The position numbers and the translations under genes are program-made. Shown here piece after piece: positions 1 through 10,761 of a stretch of DNA of 64,000 bases; the first letter of the stretch is position 1, and every line of letters starts with the position of its first letter. Source of the DNA: Comamonas testosteroni TK102 (GTDB lineage: Bacteria; Pseudomonadota; Gammaproteobacteria; Burkholderiales; Burkholderiaceae_C). Where the stretch lies: positions 5,766,001-5,830,000 of the forward strand of contig NZ_CP006704.1 of NCBI RefSeq assembly GCF_000739375.1, in the 5' to 3' direction. The notes beneath the pieces were generated by a model. That model had not been told where the DNA came from. It saw only the letters and a list, made by a program, of their open reading frames with translations, and made no database searches.

Positions 1-608
1 GCCAGGAAACAGCCAATGGAGAACAGCGCGTACACGCCCCACAGGCCCTTGGCCGTTTCGGTAATACGCGGTGTCAGCTTGGTGTCCTTGACCGGGCCGG
101 CGGCCTCCGCCCTGAAAAGCTGAGCACCACCGACCCCCAGCAGCGGCAGCACGGCCACGGCCAGAATCAGAATCCCCATGCCCCCCATCCACTGCATGAA
201 GGTACGCCAGACATTGATGGACACCGGCAGCTGATCCAGACCGCTGAGCACCGTGGCCCCGGTTGTGGTCAGGCCCGAGACGGCCTCGAAGTAGGCATGG
301 GTGAAACTGATGGAAATGCCCACCCGGTTCAGCCCCATCACCAGCGGCACCATGGCGCACAGCGGCAGCACCACCCAGACCAGCGTCACCAGGATCACGC
401 CATGGCGCGGCTGCAGGTCCTGCTTGTGGCGGTGCAGGCCACCCCAAAGCAGCAGACCCACGCCAACCGTCAGTCCGATCGACCAGGGGTAGATGCGCCA
501 GATGCCATCCTGCGTGAACCAGGAGATGCCGAAGGGCAGCAACATGGCGCCGGCAAACATGATCATCAGCATGCCCAGCACACGCAGGACAGGAAGCAGG
601 TCTTTCAT
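1..608 (-). CDS. trkH: TrkH-family K+ uptake membrane subunit (partial, C-terminus outside window)
   Basis: Integral membrane translocation subunit of the Trk potassium uptake system. It pairs with the TrkA regulatory protein encoded just upstream on the same strand, with 9 bp between the genes. About 202 residues are visible, starting MKDLLPVLRV. Several hydrophobic spans are evident, and the first pore-loop filter TTTGATV lies at residues 114-120. The reading frame runs off the left edge, so the remaining pore repeats lie outside. The order trkA-trkH suggests cotranscription. The family assignment is firm; ion preference (K+ versus KtrB-like behaviour) is not tested by the visible part. Confidence 0.92.
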   Translation of the reverse strand, partial: MKDLLPVLRVLGMLMIMFAGAMLLPFGISWFTQDGIWRIYPWSIGLTVGVGLLLWGGLHRHKQDLQPRHGVILVTLVWVVLPLCAMVPLVMGLNRVGISISFTHAYFEAVSGLTTTGATVLSGLDQLPVSINVWRTFMQWMGGMGILILAVAVLPLLGVGGAQLFRAEAAGPVKDTKLTPRITETAKGLWGVYALFSIGCFL

Positions 609-617
609 GTACGCAGC

Positions 618-2078
618 TTAGAAAAAGGTGGCGCTGACACGGAACAGGTTTTCCACGTTGCGCACCAGCCGCTTGTTGGGCAGAAAGAACACCACATGGT
701 CGCCGGATTCAATCACGGTATGGCTGCGTGGAATGATGACCTTGGTCTCCAATGCCGTGCCCGCCACCTCCTCGCAGGTCTTGCCCTCGGGAATGCCGCG
801 CACGATGAGGCCGATGTGTACCTCCTCGGGCAGACGCAGCTCCTCCACCTTGCGCCCCACCACGCGTGAGCTTTTGCGGTCGCCGCGCGCCACGATCTCC
901 AGGGCCTCGGCCACGCCACGGCGCAGACTGTGCACGGCCTGCACGTCGCCGCGGCGCACATAGGCCAGGAACTCGCCCAGCATGGCCTGCGCCGGCGACA
1001 GCGCGATATCGATCTGCGTGCCGTGCATCAGATCGGCATAGGCGCGGCGATTGATCAGCGACAGCACGCGGCGCGCGCCCATGCGCTTGGCCAGCAGGCT
1101 GGACATGATGTTGTCCTCGTCGTCGTCCGTCAGCGCGAGGAACAGATCCACCTCTTCGATGCCCTCTTCCTCCAGCAAGGCCTCATCGGTGGCATCGCCT
1201 TCCAGCACCAGCACTTCGGCAGGCAGCACCGACGACAGGCTCAGACATTGCTGGGCATTGGACTCGACGATCTTGACGTGAAAGCGCCCCGGGGTCTGCG
1301 CCAGCTTTCTGGCCAGCCGCAGGCTGACCTGGCCGCCGCCTGCAATCATGATGCGGAACACCGGGCGACTCGGACGCCCCTCGGGCAGGTTGATGGCCTT
1401 GAGAGCCTCGGATACATGTTCGGTCGCGGCCAGCATGAAGACTTCGTCACCGGGCTCTATGCGCGTGACACCGTCGCAGCGCACAAACCGGTCGGGCTCG
1501 TCCATGAAGCGGCGGTAGATCGCCACGATACGCATGGCCAGTTCCGGCATGCGCTCTCGCACCTGGGCAATCTGCAGGCCCACGGCAGGCGCGCCGGCGC
1601 GCGCGCGCACCGAGGCCAGGGCGGCCCGGCCGCCCGCAAAGGCGCGCACCTGCATGGCTTCCGGGTATTCGATGAGCTTGCGGATGTAATGGGTGACCGA
1701 TTCCTCGGGACAGATGATGCGATCGACTGCAAAACCCTCCTTGCCCAGCACCGGGTCATCCACCGCAAAGCTGGACGAGCGCACCCGCGCAATGCGGGTC
1801 GGAATGTCGAACACGGCCTGGGCAATCTTGCAGCAGACCAGGTTGGTCTCGTCCATGGAGGCGCAGGCGATCAGCAGGTCGGTATCCTTGGCGCCAGCCT
1901 CGGCCAGGACCTGGGGATCGATGCCGTTGCCGACCACGCCGCGCAGGTCGAAGCGCGACTCCAGCTCACGCAATGCTCGCGCATCCGTGTCGATGACGGT
2001 GATTCCGTTTTGCTCGGACACCAGACTTTCGGCCACACTCTGGCCTACGCGCCCGGCACCCAGAATAATGATTTTCAT
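618..2078 (-). CDS. trkA: Trk system potassium transport protein TrkA
   Basis: Cytoplasmic NAD(H)-binding peripheral regulator of Trk K+ uptake. The 486 residues show the usual duplicated RCK layout. A first Rossmann domain begins MKIIILGAGRVGQSV at residue 1 and a second begins at about residue 242 with IMIAGGGQVSLRLA, each followed by a TrkA-C type segment. Length is near the family norm (about 458). It reads directly into trkH with a 9-bp gap, so the two are probably one operon. proA lies upstream on the same strand but is separated by 81 bp. Confidence 0.95.
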   Translation of the reverse strand: MKIIILGAGRVGQSVAESLVSEQNGITVIDTDARALRELESRFDLRGVVGNGIDPQVLAEAGAKDTDLLIACASMDETNLVCCKIAQAVFDIPTRIARVRSSSFAVDDPVLGKEGFAVDRIICPEESVTHYIRKLIEYPEAMQVRAFAGGRAALASVRARAGAPAVGLQIAQVRERMPELAMRIVAIYRRFMDEPDRFVRCDGVTRIEPGDEVFMLAATEHVSEALKAINLPEGRPSRPVFRIMIAGGGQVSLRLARKLAQTPGRFHVKIVESNAQQCLSLSSVLPAEVLVLEGDATDEALLEEEGIEEVDLFLALTDDDEDNIMSSLLAKRMGARRVLSLINRRAYADLMHGTQIDIALSPAQAMLGEFLAYVRRGDVQAVHSLRRGVAEALEIVARGDRKSSRVVGRKVEELRLPEEVHIGLIVRGIPEGKTCEEVAGTALETKVIIPRSHTVIESGDHVVFFLPNKRLVRNVENLFRVSATFF

Positions 2079-2159
2079 GGTGTTATGGAAAGGGATCCAA
2101 GCTGCGGCATCAATTCAGACCGATGAGGGCCGCAAGCAGCCCCCTTCGGCGGGTGGATC

Positions 2160-3440
2160 TCAGGAACGGACTTCGCCGTCGCCCAGGACCACGTATTTGA
2201 GCGAAGTCAGGCCCTCGATGCCTACCGGCCCGCGCGCATGGAACTTGTCGGTGCTGATGCCGATCTCGGCACCCAGCCCGAACTCGAAACCATCGGCAAA
2301 GCGGGTGCTGGTATTGACCATGACGCTGGCCGAATCGACCTCGCGCAGGAATTTCTGTGCGTGCAGGTGATTGGTCGTCAGAATCGACTCCGTATGGTGG
2401 CTGGAGTACTTGTTGATGTGGGCAATGGCCTCGTCCACACCGTCCACCAGCTTCACGCTGATGATGGGCGCCAGGTATTCCTCGTACCAGTCCTGCTCCA
2501 CCGCCTGGGCCAGCTTGGCATCCTTGACGGTCTGCAAAATGGCCAGCGCCTCGGCATCGCAGCGCATCTCCACGCCCTTGGCGGCATAGACGGCACCGAT
2601 CCTGGGCAGGAAGTCCGCTGCCACGGCGCGTGCAACCAGCAGGCTTTCGCTGGCGTTGCAGGGGCTGTACTTGTTGGTCTTGGCATTGTCGGCCACTTTC
2701 ACGGCCATGGCGATGTCGCAGGGGTCATCCACATAGGTGTGGCAATTGCCGTCCAGATGCTTGATGACGGGCACCTTGGCCTCGCGGCTGATGCGCTCGA
2801 TCAGGCCCTTGCCGCCACGGGGGATGATGACGTCCACATAGTCGGGCATGGCGATGAGTTGGCCCACGGCGTCGCGGTCGGTGGTCTCCACCAGCTTGAC
2901 ACCGTCTTCAGGCAGCCCGGCCTCGGCCAGCGCCTGGGCCACCAGCTTGGCCAGCGCCTTGTTCGAGTCAATCGCTTCCGAGCCGCCGCGCAGAATGCAG
3001 GCATTGCCGCTCTTGATCGAGAGGCTGGCCGCTTCGATGGTCACATTCGGGCGGCTTTCATAAATCATGCCGAACACGCCCAGGGGCACACGCATCTGGC
3101 CCACGCGGATACCGCTGGGCATTTGCTTGAGGCCGCTGATCTCGCCGATGACATCGGGCATGGAGGCGAGTTGCTCGCAACCTTCGGCACAGGTCTCCAG
3201 CACCTTGGTCGTCAGGCGCAGCCTGTCGACCATGGGGGCCGACAGGCCATTGGCCACGGCACGCTCCAGATCGCGGGCATTGTCGATCTGCAGCGGCTCG
3301 ACGTTCTCGCGCAGCAGACGGGCCAGCGCCTTGAGTGCTTTGTTTTTAGTAGCTGCAGACGCACGCGCCATCAGTGCAGAGGCGGCTTTTGCCTGTACAC
3401 CGAGGTTGTGCATGTATTCGACGGTATTGAGCGCGTTCAT
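2160..3440 (-). CDS. proA: Gamma-glutamyl phosphate reductase
   Basis: NADPH-dependent reduction of L-glutamate 5-phosphate to glutamate semialdehyde, the second step of proline synthesis, in the cytoplasm. The protein is 426 aa, the normal ProA length, when started at [11 protein letters not shown] further 13 upstream codons are open but include no conserved residues. The ALDH-like core is visible, including [14 protein letters not shown] with the catalytic Cys and the C-terminal [19 protein letters not shown] signature. No proB is adjacent. A small divergent gene starts about 110 bp upstream, so the promoter lies in 3441-3547. Confidence 0.96.
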   Translation of the reverse strand: MNALNTVEYMHNLGVQAKAASALMARASAATKNKALKALARLLRENVEPLQIDNARDLERAVANGLSAPMVDRLRLTTKVLETCAEGCEQLASMPDVIGEISGLKQMPSGIRVGQMRVPLGVFGMIYESRPNVTIEAASLSIKSGNACILRGGSEAIDSNKALAKLVAQALAEAGLPEDGVKLVETTDRDAVGQLIAMPDYVDVIIPRGGKGLIERISREAKVPVIKHLDGNCHTYVDDPCDIAMAVKVADNAKTNKYSPCNASESLLVARAVAADFLPRIGAVYAAKGVEMRCDAEALAILQTVKDAKLAQAVEQDWYEEYLAPIISVKLVDGVDEAIAHINKYSSHHTESILTTNHLHAQKFLREVDSASVMVNTSTRFADGFEFGLGAEIGISTDKFHARGPVGIEGLTSLKYVVLGDGEVRS

Positions 3441-3547
3441 GGCGTGATTTTCGCCGAGATAAGCAAGTTGCGCAGACAAGCCCGAGCATGAGGGGGTTTA
3501 TGGCCCTGCTGACACCTACACTCGGCCTCTGAATCGCAAGGAGACCT

Positions 3548-3856
3548 ATGAGCCACAACACCACAGCGCTGCAGGAAAGCGCCCGCCAGCTTCAGCAGCT
3601 GCGCGGCGGATTCGAGCAGCTCGCCCACTCGCAGATCAGCGCCAGCGCCCTCGGCCAGCAGGCGCGAGCCGCGACCACATTGCTGCAGGCGCTGCCGCCA
3701 CGCTATGGCGAGGTACTGCTCAATCTGCTGGACCGGCTCGAATCCAGCGCGCTGTTCACCGAGGAAAGCTGCTCCTTCAGCCAGAAGGACCTGCTGGACA
3801 ATCTGCGCATGTGGGCCGACAAGGCCCAAGCCCAGCTCGCCGCCAACCCCGGCTGA
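3548..3856 (+). CDS. Small conserved-looking cytoplasmic protein of unknown function
   Basis: This 102-aa protein starts MSHNTTALQESARQLQ, with a clear ribosome site AAGGAGA 5 nt upstream of its ATG. It is predicted largely helical, Gln/Ala/Leu-rich and without membrane segments. I do not recognise a domain. It lies divergently from proA and ends 8 bp from the end of convergent holA, which is a typical compact arrangement for a real gene. Its frame is kept free of stops with normal codon use and a good start site. No function is proposed. Confidence 0.75.
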   Translation: MSHNTTALQESARQLQQLRGGFEQLAHSQISASALGQQARAATTLLQALPPRYGEVLLNLLDRLESSALFTEESCSFSQKDLLDNLRMWADKAQAQLAANPG

Positions 3857-3864
3857 GCCGAAAA

Positions 3865-4911
3865 TCAGCGCCCGGCCTGGGCCAGCTGCATGGCCAGCTG
3901 TCGCAGGGCCTGCCAGCTGTCGCGCGGCCAGCCCTCGCTGGGCAGGCCTTTGACAATGCCGTCCACGGCATGGGCTGCCTGCAGCAACTCGGCTGCGCGT
4001 GCATCGCTGACACGTGGCAACAGTCGCTCCATCAGCCTCTCCTTGGGCCCCCAGATGCGGTTTTCGCGCAACGCCATGGGCAGAGGCTTGCCGCCCGCCA
4101 TGGCATCTTTCACGCGCTTGATGTTGCGAATGTCCTCGGCCAGTGCCCAATGCACCAGCACCTCGGCCTCGCCTTCGGCCTGCAGGCCATCCAGCATGCG
4201 CATGCTGCGCGCCACCTGGCCCGAGAGCACGGCCTCGGACAGCTTGAACACGTCATAGCGCGCCACATTGAGCACCGCCTGCTCCACCTGCGCCAGGCTC
4301 AGCTCGCCCTCGGGGTGGAGCAAGGCCAGTTTCTGAATCTCCTGGTGCGCGGCCAGCAGATTGCCTTCCACGCGGTCGGCAAAGAACTGCAGCGTGCGCT
4401 GACCCTCTTCACCAGCCGCCACGCGCTGGTTCTGCAACGCCAGACGCTGGGCAATCCAGTGCGGCAGCGCACCGCGCTCCACCGGGTCGACCTGGATCGA
4501 GACACCGTTGCCGTCCAGCGCCCCAAACCAGGCCCCGGTCTTGGTAGCCTTGTCCAGGCGCGGCAGACTGATCAGGGTCAGCGTGCTGTCGTTGCCCTGG
4601 GCGCTGCTGGCCAGCTGCTGCAGCGCAGCACTGCCATCCTTGCCGGGTTTGCCGCTGGGAATGCGAATTTCCAGAATCTGCTTGTCCGCAAACAGGCTTA
4701 GGCTGCCACCCGCCGCCAGCACGCCGCTCCAGTCAAAGTGCGCGCCCATGACGGTATAGCTGCTGCGCTCGGTATAGCCCTGAGCCCGCGCCGCTGCACG
4801 GATCGCGTCGGCCGCTTCCTGCTGCTGCAAGGGCTCGTCGCCATGCAGCACATAGAGCGAGCGCAAGCCCTTGGCCAGATGGGAAGGAAGCTGGTTCAGC
4901 GCAAGCTGCAT
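3865..4911 (-). CDS. holA: DNA polymerase III delta subunit
   Basis: Clamp-loader subunit that opens the beta sliding clamp during replication. The 348 aa match the usual HolA length (about 343). The N-terminal AAA-like region contains LYVLHGDEPLQQQEA at residues 19-33, the degenerate P-loop area of delta, which does not hydrolyse ATP. A collar domain follows, with HWALAEDIRNIKR near residue 250. It lies downstream of lptE in the conserved order leuS-lptE-holA. The 128-bp gap to lptE contains a degenerate intergenic repeat. Confidence 0.93.
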   Translation of the reverse strand: MQLALNQLPSHLAKGLRSLYVLHGDEPLQQQEAADAIRAAARAQGYTERSSYTVMGAHFDWSGVLAAGGSLSLFADKQILEIRIPSGKPGKDGSAALQQLASSAQGNDSTLTLISLPRLDKATKTGAWFGALDGNGVSIQVDPVERGALPHWIAQRLALQNQRVAAGEEGQRTLQFFADRVEGNLLAAHQEIQKLALLHPEGELSLAQVEQAVLNVARYDVFKLSEAVLSGQVARSMRMLDGLQAEGEAEVLVHWALAEDIRNIKRVKDAMAGGKPLPMALRENRIWGPKERLMERLLPRVSDARAAELLQAAHAVDGIVKGLPSEGWPRDSWQALRQLAMQLAQAGR

Positions 4912-4934
4912 GGAGAAGAATTTTCTATAAAAAG

Positions 4935-4985
4935 CATCTGAAACGCCCTGATTTCAAGCGCCAGCAGCTATCAAATTTACCGAAC
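4935..4985. repeat. R2-like intergenic repeat remnant
   Basis: The stretch between lptE and holA carries CAAGCGCCAGCAGCTATCAA, which resembles the right arm of the R2 family seen at 13971-14046 and 59871-59952. The left arm is not recognisable, so this is called a remnant. It has no coding capacity. Confidence 0.4.
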
Positions 4986-5039
4986 CAGCAGTGGCGACTC
5001 GCTGGCCCGGGGGGAGCCGCTCAACAACTCAAAGAGGGT

Positions 5040-5552
5040 TCACGACACTTGCAGGCTCTTGACTGCAGCCAGGCGGCGAATGATCTGCTGCACGATGTCG
5101 TTGCGCATGTCCTTGTTCAGCATTTCCTCTTCCGAGGCCTTGGACAAGGCATTGGTTTCGTTATAGGTCACGTTGCGGATCTGGCGAATCTCGACAGGCT
5201 CGATCAGCTCGTCGCCACCGGGCGTACGCAACGAGAAGCGCACGATCAGGCGCAACTCGATTTCACGGACCTGACCAGCCACGTTGGAGCCAATGATCAC
5301 GCGCTGGGCCTGCTCGCTGATGATCTGGCAGATCACTTCGGCCGTATCGGGCGAAGCCGGGTCCTTGATCACTGTCAGCTTGTCGCTGGCCGACTCCAGA
5401 CTGCGACGCAGCAGAACGCCCACGGGAGCACCGCGCCCCGCCTGCACGTAAATGGAGCGAAACACAAAATCCGGCGCGCCACGCAGGCGAAAGCCGCAGG
5501 CTCCCAGCAAAGGCGTCAAGGCCATCGCGGCCAGCAGCGTACGTTTTTGCAT
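5040..5552 (-). CDS. lptE: LPS-assembly lipoprotein LptE
   Basis: Outer-membrane lipoprotein that plugs LptD and helps insert lipopolysaccharide. The start at MQKRTLLAAM gives 170 aa with a signal peptide ending in the lipobox LLGAC and a mature N-terminus CGFRLRG, the hallmark of LptE. The longer open frame upstream adds 28 residues that would bury the signal peptide. The body is beta-rich, as expected. Its place between leuS and holA is the standard proteobacterial order. A repeat (R1) separates it from leuS, so independent transcription is possible. Confidence 0.93.
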   Translation of the reverse strand: MQKRTLLAAMALTPLLGACGFRLRGAPDFVFRSIYVQAGRGAPVGVLLRRSLESASDKLTVIKDPASPDTAEVICQIISEQAQRVIIGSNVAGQVREIELRLIVRFSLRTPGGDELIEPVEIRQIRNVTYNETNALSKASEEEMLNKDMRNDIVQQIIRRLAAVKSLQVS

Positions 5553-5630
5553 CAACTGTCCTTTTATCTTCAACCCGAGCAGCGAATTCGCCGCCCCGCT
5601 GCGAGCACCGCCTCTTGCGCCAGGGATAGC

Positions 5631-5700
5631 AAGCAAGGGCAGCCCCGCAGCGAGGCTATCGCCCCCCCTTGGGGGAAGGCGCGAAGCGCCTCAGGGGGAG
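5631..5700 (-). repeat. R1 intergenic repeat, copy A, after leuS
   Basis: Read on the minus strand, it begins CCCCCTGAGGCGCTTCGCGC 7 nt after the leuS stop. It continues through a C-run/G-run segment to CCTCGCTGCGGGGCTGCCCT. It is the same unit as eight other copies in this window, in the same orientation relative to the gene it follows. It can fold by C-run/G-run pairing but has no T-tract. Confidence 0.8.
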
Positions 5701-5704
5701 TCAT

Positions 5705-8413
5705 TTACACAACGATATTCACCAGACGGCCCGGCACCACGATGATCTTCTTGGGTGCACGGCCTTCGGCAAACTTCTGGTACTCCTCATTGGCCAGTGC
5801 AGCCGCCTCGATGGCAGCCTTGTCGGCAGTGGCGGACACCAGGATGGCACCGCGCAGCTTGCCGTTGACCTGCAGCACCAGCGAGATCTCGTCCTGCACC
5901 AGGGCCTTGGGATCGACCTGCGGCCAGGGAGCATCGAGCAGATCGCCCAGGTGGTTGGCATAGCCCAGCTCGCTCCACAGCACATGGGCCAGATGGGGCG
6001 TTGCGGGGTAGAGCACGCGCAGCAGAATGCCGAAGCCTTCGATCAGCGCCACCTTGGCACCGGTGTCATCCAGGGCCTTGAAGTCTTCCAGCGCATTGAT
6101 CATCTTCATCGCGCCGGACACCACGGTGTTGTATTGCATGCGCGAGTAGTCGTACTCGACCTGCTTGAGCACGTTGTGGATTTCCAGACGCAGGGCCTTG
6201 GCCGCCTTGCCGAATTCCACATCGTCCAGCGACTTGGCACCGGCCACGCCCTGCACGGCGGAATCCATGTCCATGGCCGTCAGCTTGCTGCCGAAGTTGT
6301 AGACGCGGCGCAGGAAGCGATAGCTGCCTTCCACGGCGGCGTCGTTCCACTCCAGCGTCAGCTCGGGGGGCGAGGTGAACATGGTGTACAGGCGTGCAGT
6401 GTCGGCGCCGTACTTTTCGATCAGATCCTGAGGGTCCACGCCGTTGTTCTTGGACTTGGACATGGTGCCCACGCCCTCGTAGTCGATGGCGGTGCCCACG
6501 GGCAGCAGGCCGTCGGCGCTATCCACTTCGACCTTCAGCTTGGCGCCGATGATCTTGCCGGACTCGTCGAACACATGCTCCACATCCTTGGGCCAGAAGT
6601 ACTCCTTGGCGCCCTTGGCCGTGCGACGGCTGTAGATATGGTTGAGCACCATGCCCTGGGTCAGCAGCTTGGTGAAGGGCTCGTCGATCTTGACCAGACC
6701 CAGGTCGCGCATGACCTTGGTCCAGAAGCGCGCGTACAGCAGGTGCAGGATGGCGTGTTCCACGCCGCCGATGTACTGGTCCATGGGCATCCAGTAGTCG
6801 GCGCCGTCGGCCACCATCTGCTCGCCGTTCTTGGCGTCGCAGTAGCGCATGAAGTACCAGGACGAATCCACAAAGGTGTCCATAGTGTCGGTTTCACGGC
6901 GGGCAGGCTTGCCGCAGCAGGGGCAGACCACGCCGGCGTGGAAGGCCTCGGACTTGACCAGCGGATTGCCGGAGCCATCGGGCACCAGATCCTGGGGCAG
7001 AACCACGGGCAGGTCCTTCTCGGGCACGGGCTGAGGACCGCAATCGGCGCAATGAATGATGGGGATGGGGGTGCCCCAGTAGCGCTGACGGCTGATGCCC
7101 CAGTCGCGCAGACGCCAGGTGGTCTTGAGCTCGCCCAGGCCCTTGTCGCCCACGATCTTGGCCACGGCCTGCACCGCATCCTTGTGGTTCAGGCCGTCGA
7201 GGTCGCCGGAGTTGATCAGTACGCCGCGCTCCTTGTCGCCATACCAGTCGTTCCACTGCTTGTCGTCATAGGCAGTCTGGCCTTCCACGGCCACCACCTG
7301 CTTGATGGGCAGGTTGTACTTGTTGGCAAAGGCGAAGTCGCGCTCGTCGTGGGCGGGAACACCCATCACGGCGCCGTCGCCATAGCTCATCAGCACATAG
7401 TTGCCGATCCACACCTCGACCTGCGCACCGGTGATGGGGTGGGTGACGAACAGGCCCGTGGGCTTGCCTTCCTTTTCCTTGACGGCCAGCTCGGCTTCGG
7501 TCGTTCCGCCCTTTTTGCATTCTTCGATGAAGGCAGCCAGTTCGGGCTTGTCGGCAGCGGCATGCTGTGCCAGAGGGTGCTCAGGCGCCACGGCGCAGAA
7601 GGTCACGCCCATGATGGTGTCGGCACGCGTGGTGAAGACATACATCTTGCCGTCCTGGATCAGCTGGCCGTCAGTCCCCTTGATGTCATGGGTGAACGCA
7701 AAGCGCACGCCGGCAGACTTGCCGATCCAGTTCTCCTGCATCAGGCGCACCTTGTCGGGCCAGCCGTTCAGAGTGGCCTTCTCGTTGCCGACCTGCACAT
7801 GGTCCAGCAGTTCCTGAGCGTAGTTGGTGATGCCCAGGTAGTAGCCGGGAATCTCGCGCTTTTCCACCAGCGCGCCGGTACGCCAGCCGCGGCCGTCGAT
7901 GACCTGCTCGTTGGCCAGCACGGTCTGATCCACCGGGTCCCAGTTCACCACCTGGGTCTTGCGGTAGGCAATGCCTTTTTCCAGCATCTTGAGGAACAGC
8001 CACTGGTTCCACTTGTAGTACTCGGGGTCGCAGGTGGCGACCTCGCGGCTCCAGTCGATGGCCAGGCCCATGGCCTGCATCTGCTTCTTCATGTACGCGA
8101 TGTTCTCGTACGTCCACTTGGCAGGCGGCACCTTGTTCTTCAGCGCAGCGTTCTCGGCAGGCAGGCCGAAGGCGTCCCAGCCCATGGGCATGAGGACGTT
8201 GTAGCCCTTCATGCGCAGCTGGCGCGTGAGCATGTCGTTGATGGTGTAGTTGCGCACATGGCCCATGTGCAGCTTGCCGCTGGGGTAGGGCAGCATGGAG
8301 CAGGCGTAATACTTGGGCTTGCTGCCGTCTTCGGTGACGCGGTAGGCGTCCTTGGCTTGCCAGTGGTCTTGCGCGGCGCGCTCGACCTCGATGTGGTTGA
8401 ATTTTTCTTGCAT
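5705..8413 (-). CDS. leuS: Leucyl-tRNA synthetase
   Basis: Class I aminoacyl-tRNA synthetase charging tRNA-Leu with leucine. Starting at [10 protein letters not shown] gives 902 aa. The HIGH-type motif [15 protein letters not shown] is at about residues 40-55 and the KMSKS-type motif [10 protein letters not shown] is near residue 650. The CP1 editing domain lies between them, with [16 protein letters not shown] 14-codon upstream extension is open but not conserved-looking. It heads the leuS-lptE-holA series. No T-box-like leader is evident in the 326 bp upstream. Confidence 0.97.
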   Translation of the reverse strand: MQEKFNHIEVERAAQDHWQAKDAYRVTEDGSKPKYYACSMLPYPSGKLHMGHVRNYTINDMLTRQLRMKGYNVLMPMGWDAFGLPAENAALKNKVPPAKWTYENIAYMKKQMQAMGLAIDWSREVATCDPEYYKWNQWLFLKMLEKGIAYRKTQVVNWDPVDQTVLANEQVIDGRGWRTGALVEKREIPGYYLGITNYAQELLDHVQVGNEKATLNGWPDKVRLMQENWIGKSAGVRFAFTHDIKGTDGQLIQDGKMYVFTTRADTIMGVTFCAVAPEHPLAQHAAADKPELAAFIEECKKGGTTEAELAVKEKEGKPTGLFVTHPITGAQVEVWIGNYVLMSYGDGAVMGVPAHDERDFAFANKYNLPIKQVVAVEGQTAYDDKQWNDWYGDKERGVLINSGDLDGLNHKDAVQAVAKIVGDKGLGELKTTWRLRDWGISRQRYWGTPIPIIHCADCGPQPVPEKDLPVVLPQDLVPDGSGNPLVKSEAFHAGVVCPCCGKPARRETDTMDTFVDSSWYFMRYCDAKNGEQMVADGADYWMPMDQYIGGVEHAILHLLYARFWTKVMRDLGLVKIDEPFTKLLTQGMVLNHIYSRRTAKGAKEYFWPKDVEHVFDESGKIIGAKLKVEVDSADGLLPVGTAIDYEGVGTMSKSKNNGVDPQDLIEKYGADTARLYTMFTSPPELTLEWNDAAVEGSYRFLRRVYNFGSKLTAMDMDSAVQGVAGAKSLDDVEFGKAAKALRLEIHNVLKQVEYDYSRMQYNTVVSGAMKMINALEDFKALDDTGAKVALIEGFGILLRVLYPATPHLAHVLWSELGYANHLGDLLDAPWPQVDPKALVQDEISLVLQVNGKLRGAILVSATADKAAIEAAALANEEYQKFAEGRAPKKIIVVPGRLVNIVV

Positions 8414-8739
8414 GGTGCAGTGCAGTGGCCGCCAGCCCCACTTGGGACCCGGCAAGGTAGAAATCTGAAATCAGCAGGGATTTTAGGCTGCCCGACCGCT
8501 TGCGCCGTTTTAGCCCCGCATGACCGCAGAACCCGCTGCGCCATCCCTGCGGCCTTCCTGCACACCACGCTGGGAAATACGGCTTTGCGTAAGCTAGTGG
8601 TTGTTCACACATTGCTGAACTTTTTGCACGCCTGCCGGTCTGACCGGCCTGTTTCCGTGCCCGACGCCATCGCCTGCCTTCTGCCCGAAGTTGCCAGACT
8701 TGCGCTCCTGCCCCGGTCCATTCTTCTGAGGAGCTGCTC
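8414..8739. other. Divergent intergenic region leuS / mechanosensitive channel
   Basis: These 326 bp lie between two divergent genes and must contain both promoters. A short hairpin GCCGGT-CTG-ACCGGC (8634-8648) sits about 90 bp before the channel gene. I see no convincing small gene, riboswitch or R1 copy. A long antisense frame to leuS crosses it but is a high-GC artefact. Confidence 0.5.
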
Positions 8740-10002
8740 TTGCTTTCCCGCTGGTCTTTTGTTTCTGACTGGAATCCCGCCATGCAAATGCTGGCCTCGC
8801 TCTGCGTCCTGGCCCTGACCGCTCTTGTGGCCGGCTGGCTGACCCAGTGGCTGGGGCTCAAGGTCTTTCGCCGTATGCGCGACACCCTCAGGACCGGCTG
8901 GGCCCAGATCCTCATGCACGACAAGGTGCTGCGCCGCCTGGCCAAGGTCGTTCCCTCGCTGATCGTGCAGTTCGGCGTCCAGGGCGTGCCGCATCTGGAG
9001 CCGCGCTGGACCACGCTGATCACCAATGTGGCGGTGGCCTTCACGCTCTACCACCTGGCGCGCGTGCTTTGCGACCTGCTCAATGCCACGAACGAGGCCC
9101 ATGAACGCGACGAGGCACGCAAGGCCGCCATCCAGACCCATTCCATCAAGAGCTATGTGCAGTTGGGCAAGCTGCTGGTCTGCAGCTTTGCCGTGGTGCT
9201 CATCGTGGCCACACTGATGGACCGCTCGCCACTGCTGCTGCTCTCCGGCCTGGGCGCCATGTCGGCCGTGCTGATGCTGGTCTTCAAGGACACCATCCTC
9301 TCCTTTGTCGCCGGCGTTCAGCTCGGCAGCAACGACATGCTGCGCGTGGGCGACTGGATAGAGATGCCCCAGGTAGGCGCCGACGGCTTTGTGACCGACA
9401 TCGCGCTCAATACCGTCAAGGTGCAGAACTGGGACAAGACCATCACCACCATTCCCACCTGGCGGCTGATGACGGACAGCTTCAAGAACTGGCGCGGCAT
9501 GTTCGACTCGGGTGGACGCCGCATCATGCGCTCGCTGAACCTGGACGCCAACACCGTGCATCTGCTCTCTCCCGAGGAACGCGCAGGCATGGGCCATATC
9601 GCGCTGCTGCAGCCCTACTGGAGCGAGCGCGACGGCCTGCAGGCCATGCCGGGCGCAGCCGAGGCCGCCATGCCAACCCAGGCCATCGCCGCCCACCAGG
9701 TCACGAATCTGGCCGCCTTCAAGGCCTATGCCTACGCCTATCTGATGGGCCATCCGCGCATTGGCAAAGGCCCGGGCATGTTCCTCATGGTGCGCACCAT
9801 GGAGACATCGCCCACGGGGCTGCCGCTGCAGCTGTTCTGCTACACCAACACCACCATCTGGGTGGAGTACGAAGGCATACAGGGCGAAATCTTCGACCAT
9901 CTGATCGGCGTGCTGCCGCAGTTCGGGCTGACGCTGTACCAGCGCTCGTCGGACTACGGCACCCACTATCCGCCCGCCCGTCCCGATGTAGTAGCCCGTT
10001 AA
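8740..10002 (+). CDS. MscS-family mechanosensitive channel, YbdG-like
   Basis: Inner-membrane channel of the MscS superfamily. The 420 aa match E. coli YbdG (415 aa) in size and layout: several N-terminal transmembrane helices, then the pore helix and beta domain. The conserved core is visible at about residues 170-225 ([20 protein letters not shown], then RVGDWIEM). The start is TTG at 8740, preceded by GAGGAG with a 6-nt spacer. The next in-frame ATG (8782) lacks such a site. Likely role: release of osmolytes under hypo-osmotic stress. It is a single-gene unit. Confidence 0.88.
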   Translation: MLSRWSFVSDWNPAMQMLASLCVLALTALVAGWLTQWLGLKVFRRMRDTLRTGWAQILMHDKVLRRLAKVVPSLIVQFGVQGVPHLEPRWTTLITNVAVAFTLYHLARVLCDLLNATNEAHERDEARKAAIQTHSIKSYVQLGKLLVCSFAVVLIVATLMDRSPLLLLSGLGAMSAVLMLVFKDTILSFVAGVQLGSNDMLRVGDWIEMPQVGADGFVTDIALNTVKVQNWDKTITTIPTWRLMTDSFKNWRGMFDSGGRRIMRSLNLDANTVHLLSPEERAGMGHIALLQPYWSERDGLQAMPGAAEAAMPTQAIAAHQVTNLAAFKAYAYAYLMGHPRIGKGPGMFLMVRTMETSPTGLPLQLFCYTNTTIWVEYEGIQGEIFDHLIGVLPQFGLTLYQRSSDYGTHYPPARPDVVAR

Positions 10003-10061
10003 TACCCGCCGCGTGCCCTGACTGCCCACAATGGCCTGACCCAACCACAAGGAGACAGACC

Positions 10062-10643
10062 ATGGCAGGCAAGAAGATTTTGATGATTTGCGGCGATTAC
10101 TGCGAGGACTATGAAACCATGGTCCCGTTCCAGGCCCTGCTGGCCGTGGGCCATACCGTGCACGCGGTCTGCCCAGACAAAAAGGCCGGCGACCAGATCA
10201 AGACCGCCATCCACGACTTTGAAGGCGCACAGACCTATAGCGAAAAGCCCGGCCACAACTTCACGCTCAACGCCACATTTGCCGATGTGAAGCCCGAGCA
10301 GTACGACGCCCTGGTCATCCCCGGCGGCCGCGGCCCCGAGTATCTGCGCGGCTATGAAAGCGTGCGCGCCGCCGTACGTCACTTCTTCGACACCAACAAG
10401 CCCGTGGCCGCCGTCTGCCACGGCGCGCAGTTGCTCGCCGGGGCCGGCGTGCTCAAGGGCCGCACCTGCTCGGCCTATCCTGCCTGCCGCGCCGAGGTGG
10501 AACTGGCCGGAGGCAGCTATGCCGACATTCCCGTCGACCAGGCCCATACCGAAGGCAATCTGGTCAGTGCCCCGGCCTGGCCTGCCCATCCGGCCTGGAT
10601 TGCCCAGTTTCTCGCGCTGCTGGGCACGAAGATTTCACACTGA
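10062..10643 (+). CDS. DJ-1/PfpI family protein (class I glutamine amidotransferase-like)
   Basis: A 193-aa cytoplasmic protein of the DJ-1/PfpI fold. The nucleophile elbow [10 protein letters not shown] places the reactive Cys at 119 followed by His120, and [11 protein letters not shown] precedes it, both typical of the family. Members include glyoxalase III, deglycase and chaperone-like proteins, and the substrate cannot be told from sequence. The ribosome site AAGGAGAC sits 7 nt before the ATG. It is followed by a hairpin terminator at 10718-10748 and appears monocistronic. Confidence 0.88.
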   Translation: MAGKKILMICGDYCEDYETMVPFQALLAVGHTVHAVCPDKKAGDQIKTAIHDFEGAQTYSEKPGHNFTLNATFADVKPEQYDALVIPGGRGPEYLRGYESVRAAVRHFFDTNKPVAAVCHGAQLLAGAGVLKGRTCSAYPACRAEVELAGGSYADIPVDQAHTEGNLVSAPAWPAHPAWIAQFLALLGTKISH

Positions 10644-10717
10644 AATCGGCTTCCAGCGCTTTCCCATCAATCGCAGCAAGCTATCAATTCAAGAGTTCTC
10701 CTCTTGACGCCGCAGTC

Positions 10718-10748
10718 ACCGGGCCACACCATGGCCCGGTTTTGTTTT
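10718..10748 (+). terminator. Rho-independent terminator after the DJ-1/PfpI gene
   Basis: A perfect 9-bp stem ACCGGGCCA / TGGCCCGGT with a 5-nt loop is followed by TTTTGTTTT. It ends only about 13 bp before the next gene, so that gene's transcription start must lie within or just upstream of it, or depend on readthrough. Confidence 0.8.
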
Positions 10749-10761
10749 GGAGAGTCGCGCC

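Noticed and set aside
3430-3479. A 13-codon upstream extension of proA
   Set aside because: The extended N-terminus is not typical of ProA, and the start [10 protein letters not shown] gives the normal length.
5669-8818. A 1049-codon open frame on the plus strand opposite leuS
   Set aside because: Composition is His/Gly/Leu/Val-rich, as expected from the complement of a high-GC gene. leuS on the other strand has all class I synthetase motifs, and there is no start site or domain in the antisense frame.
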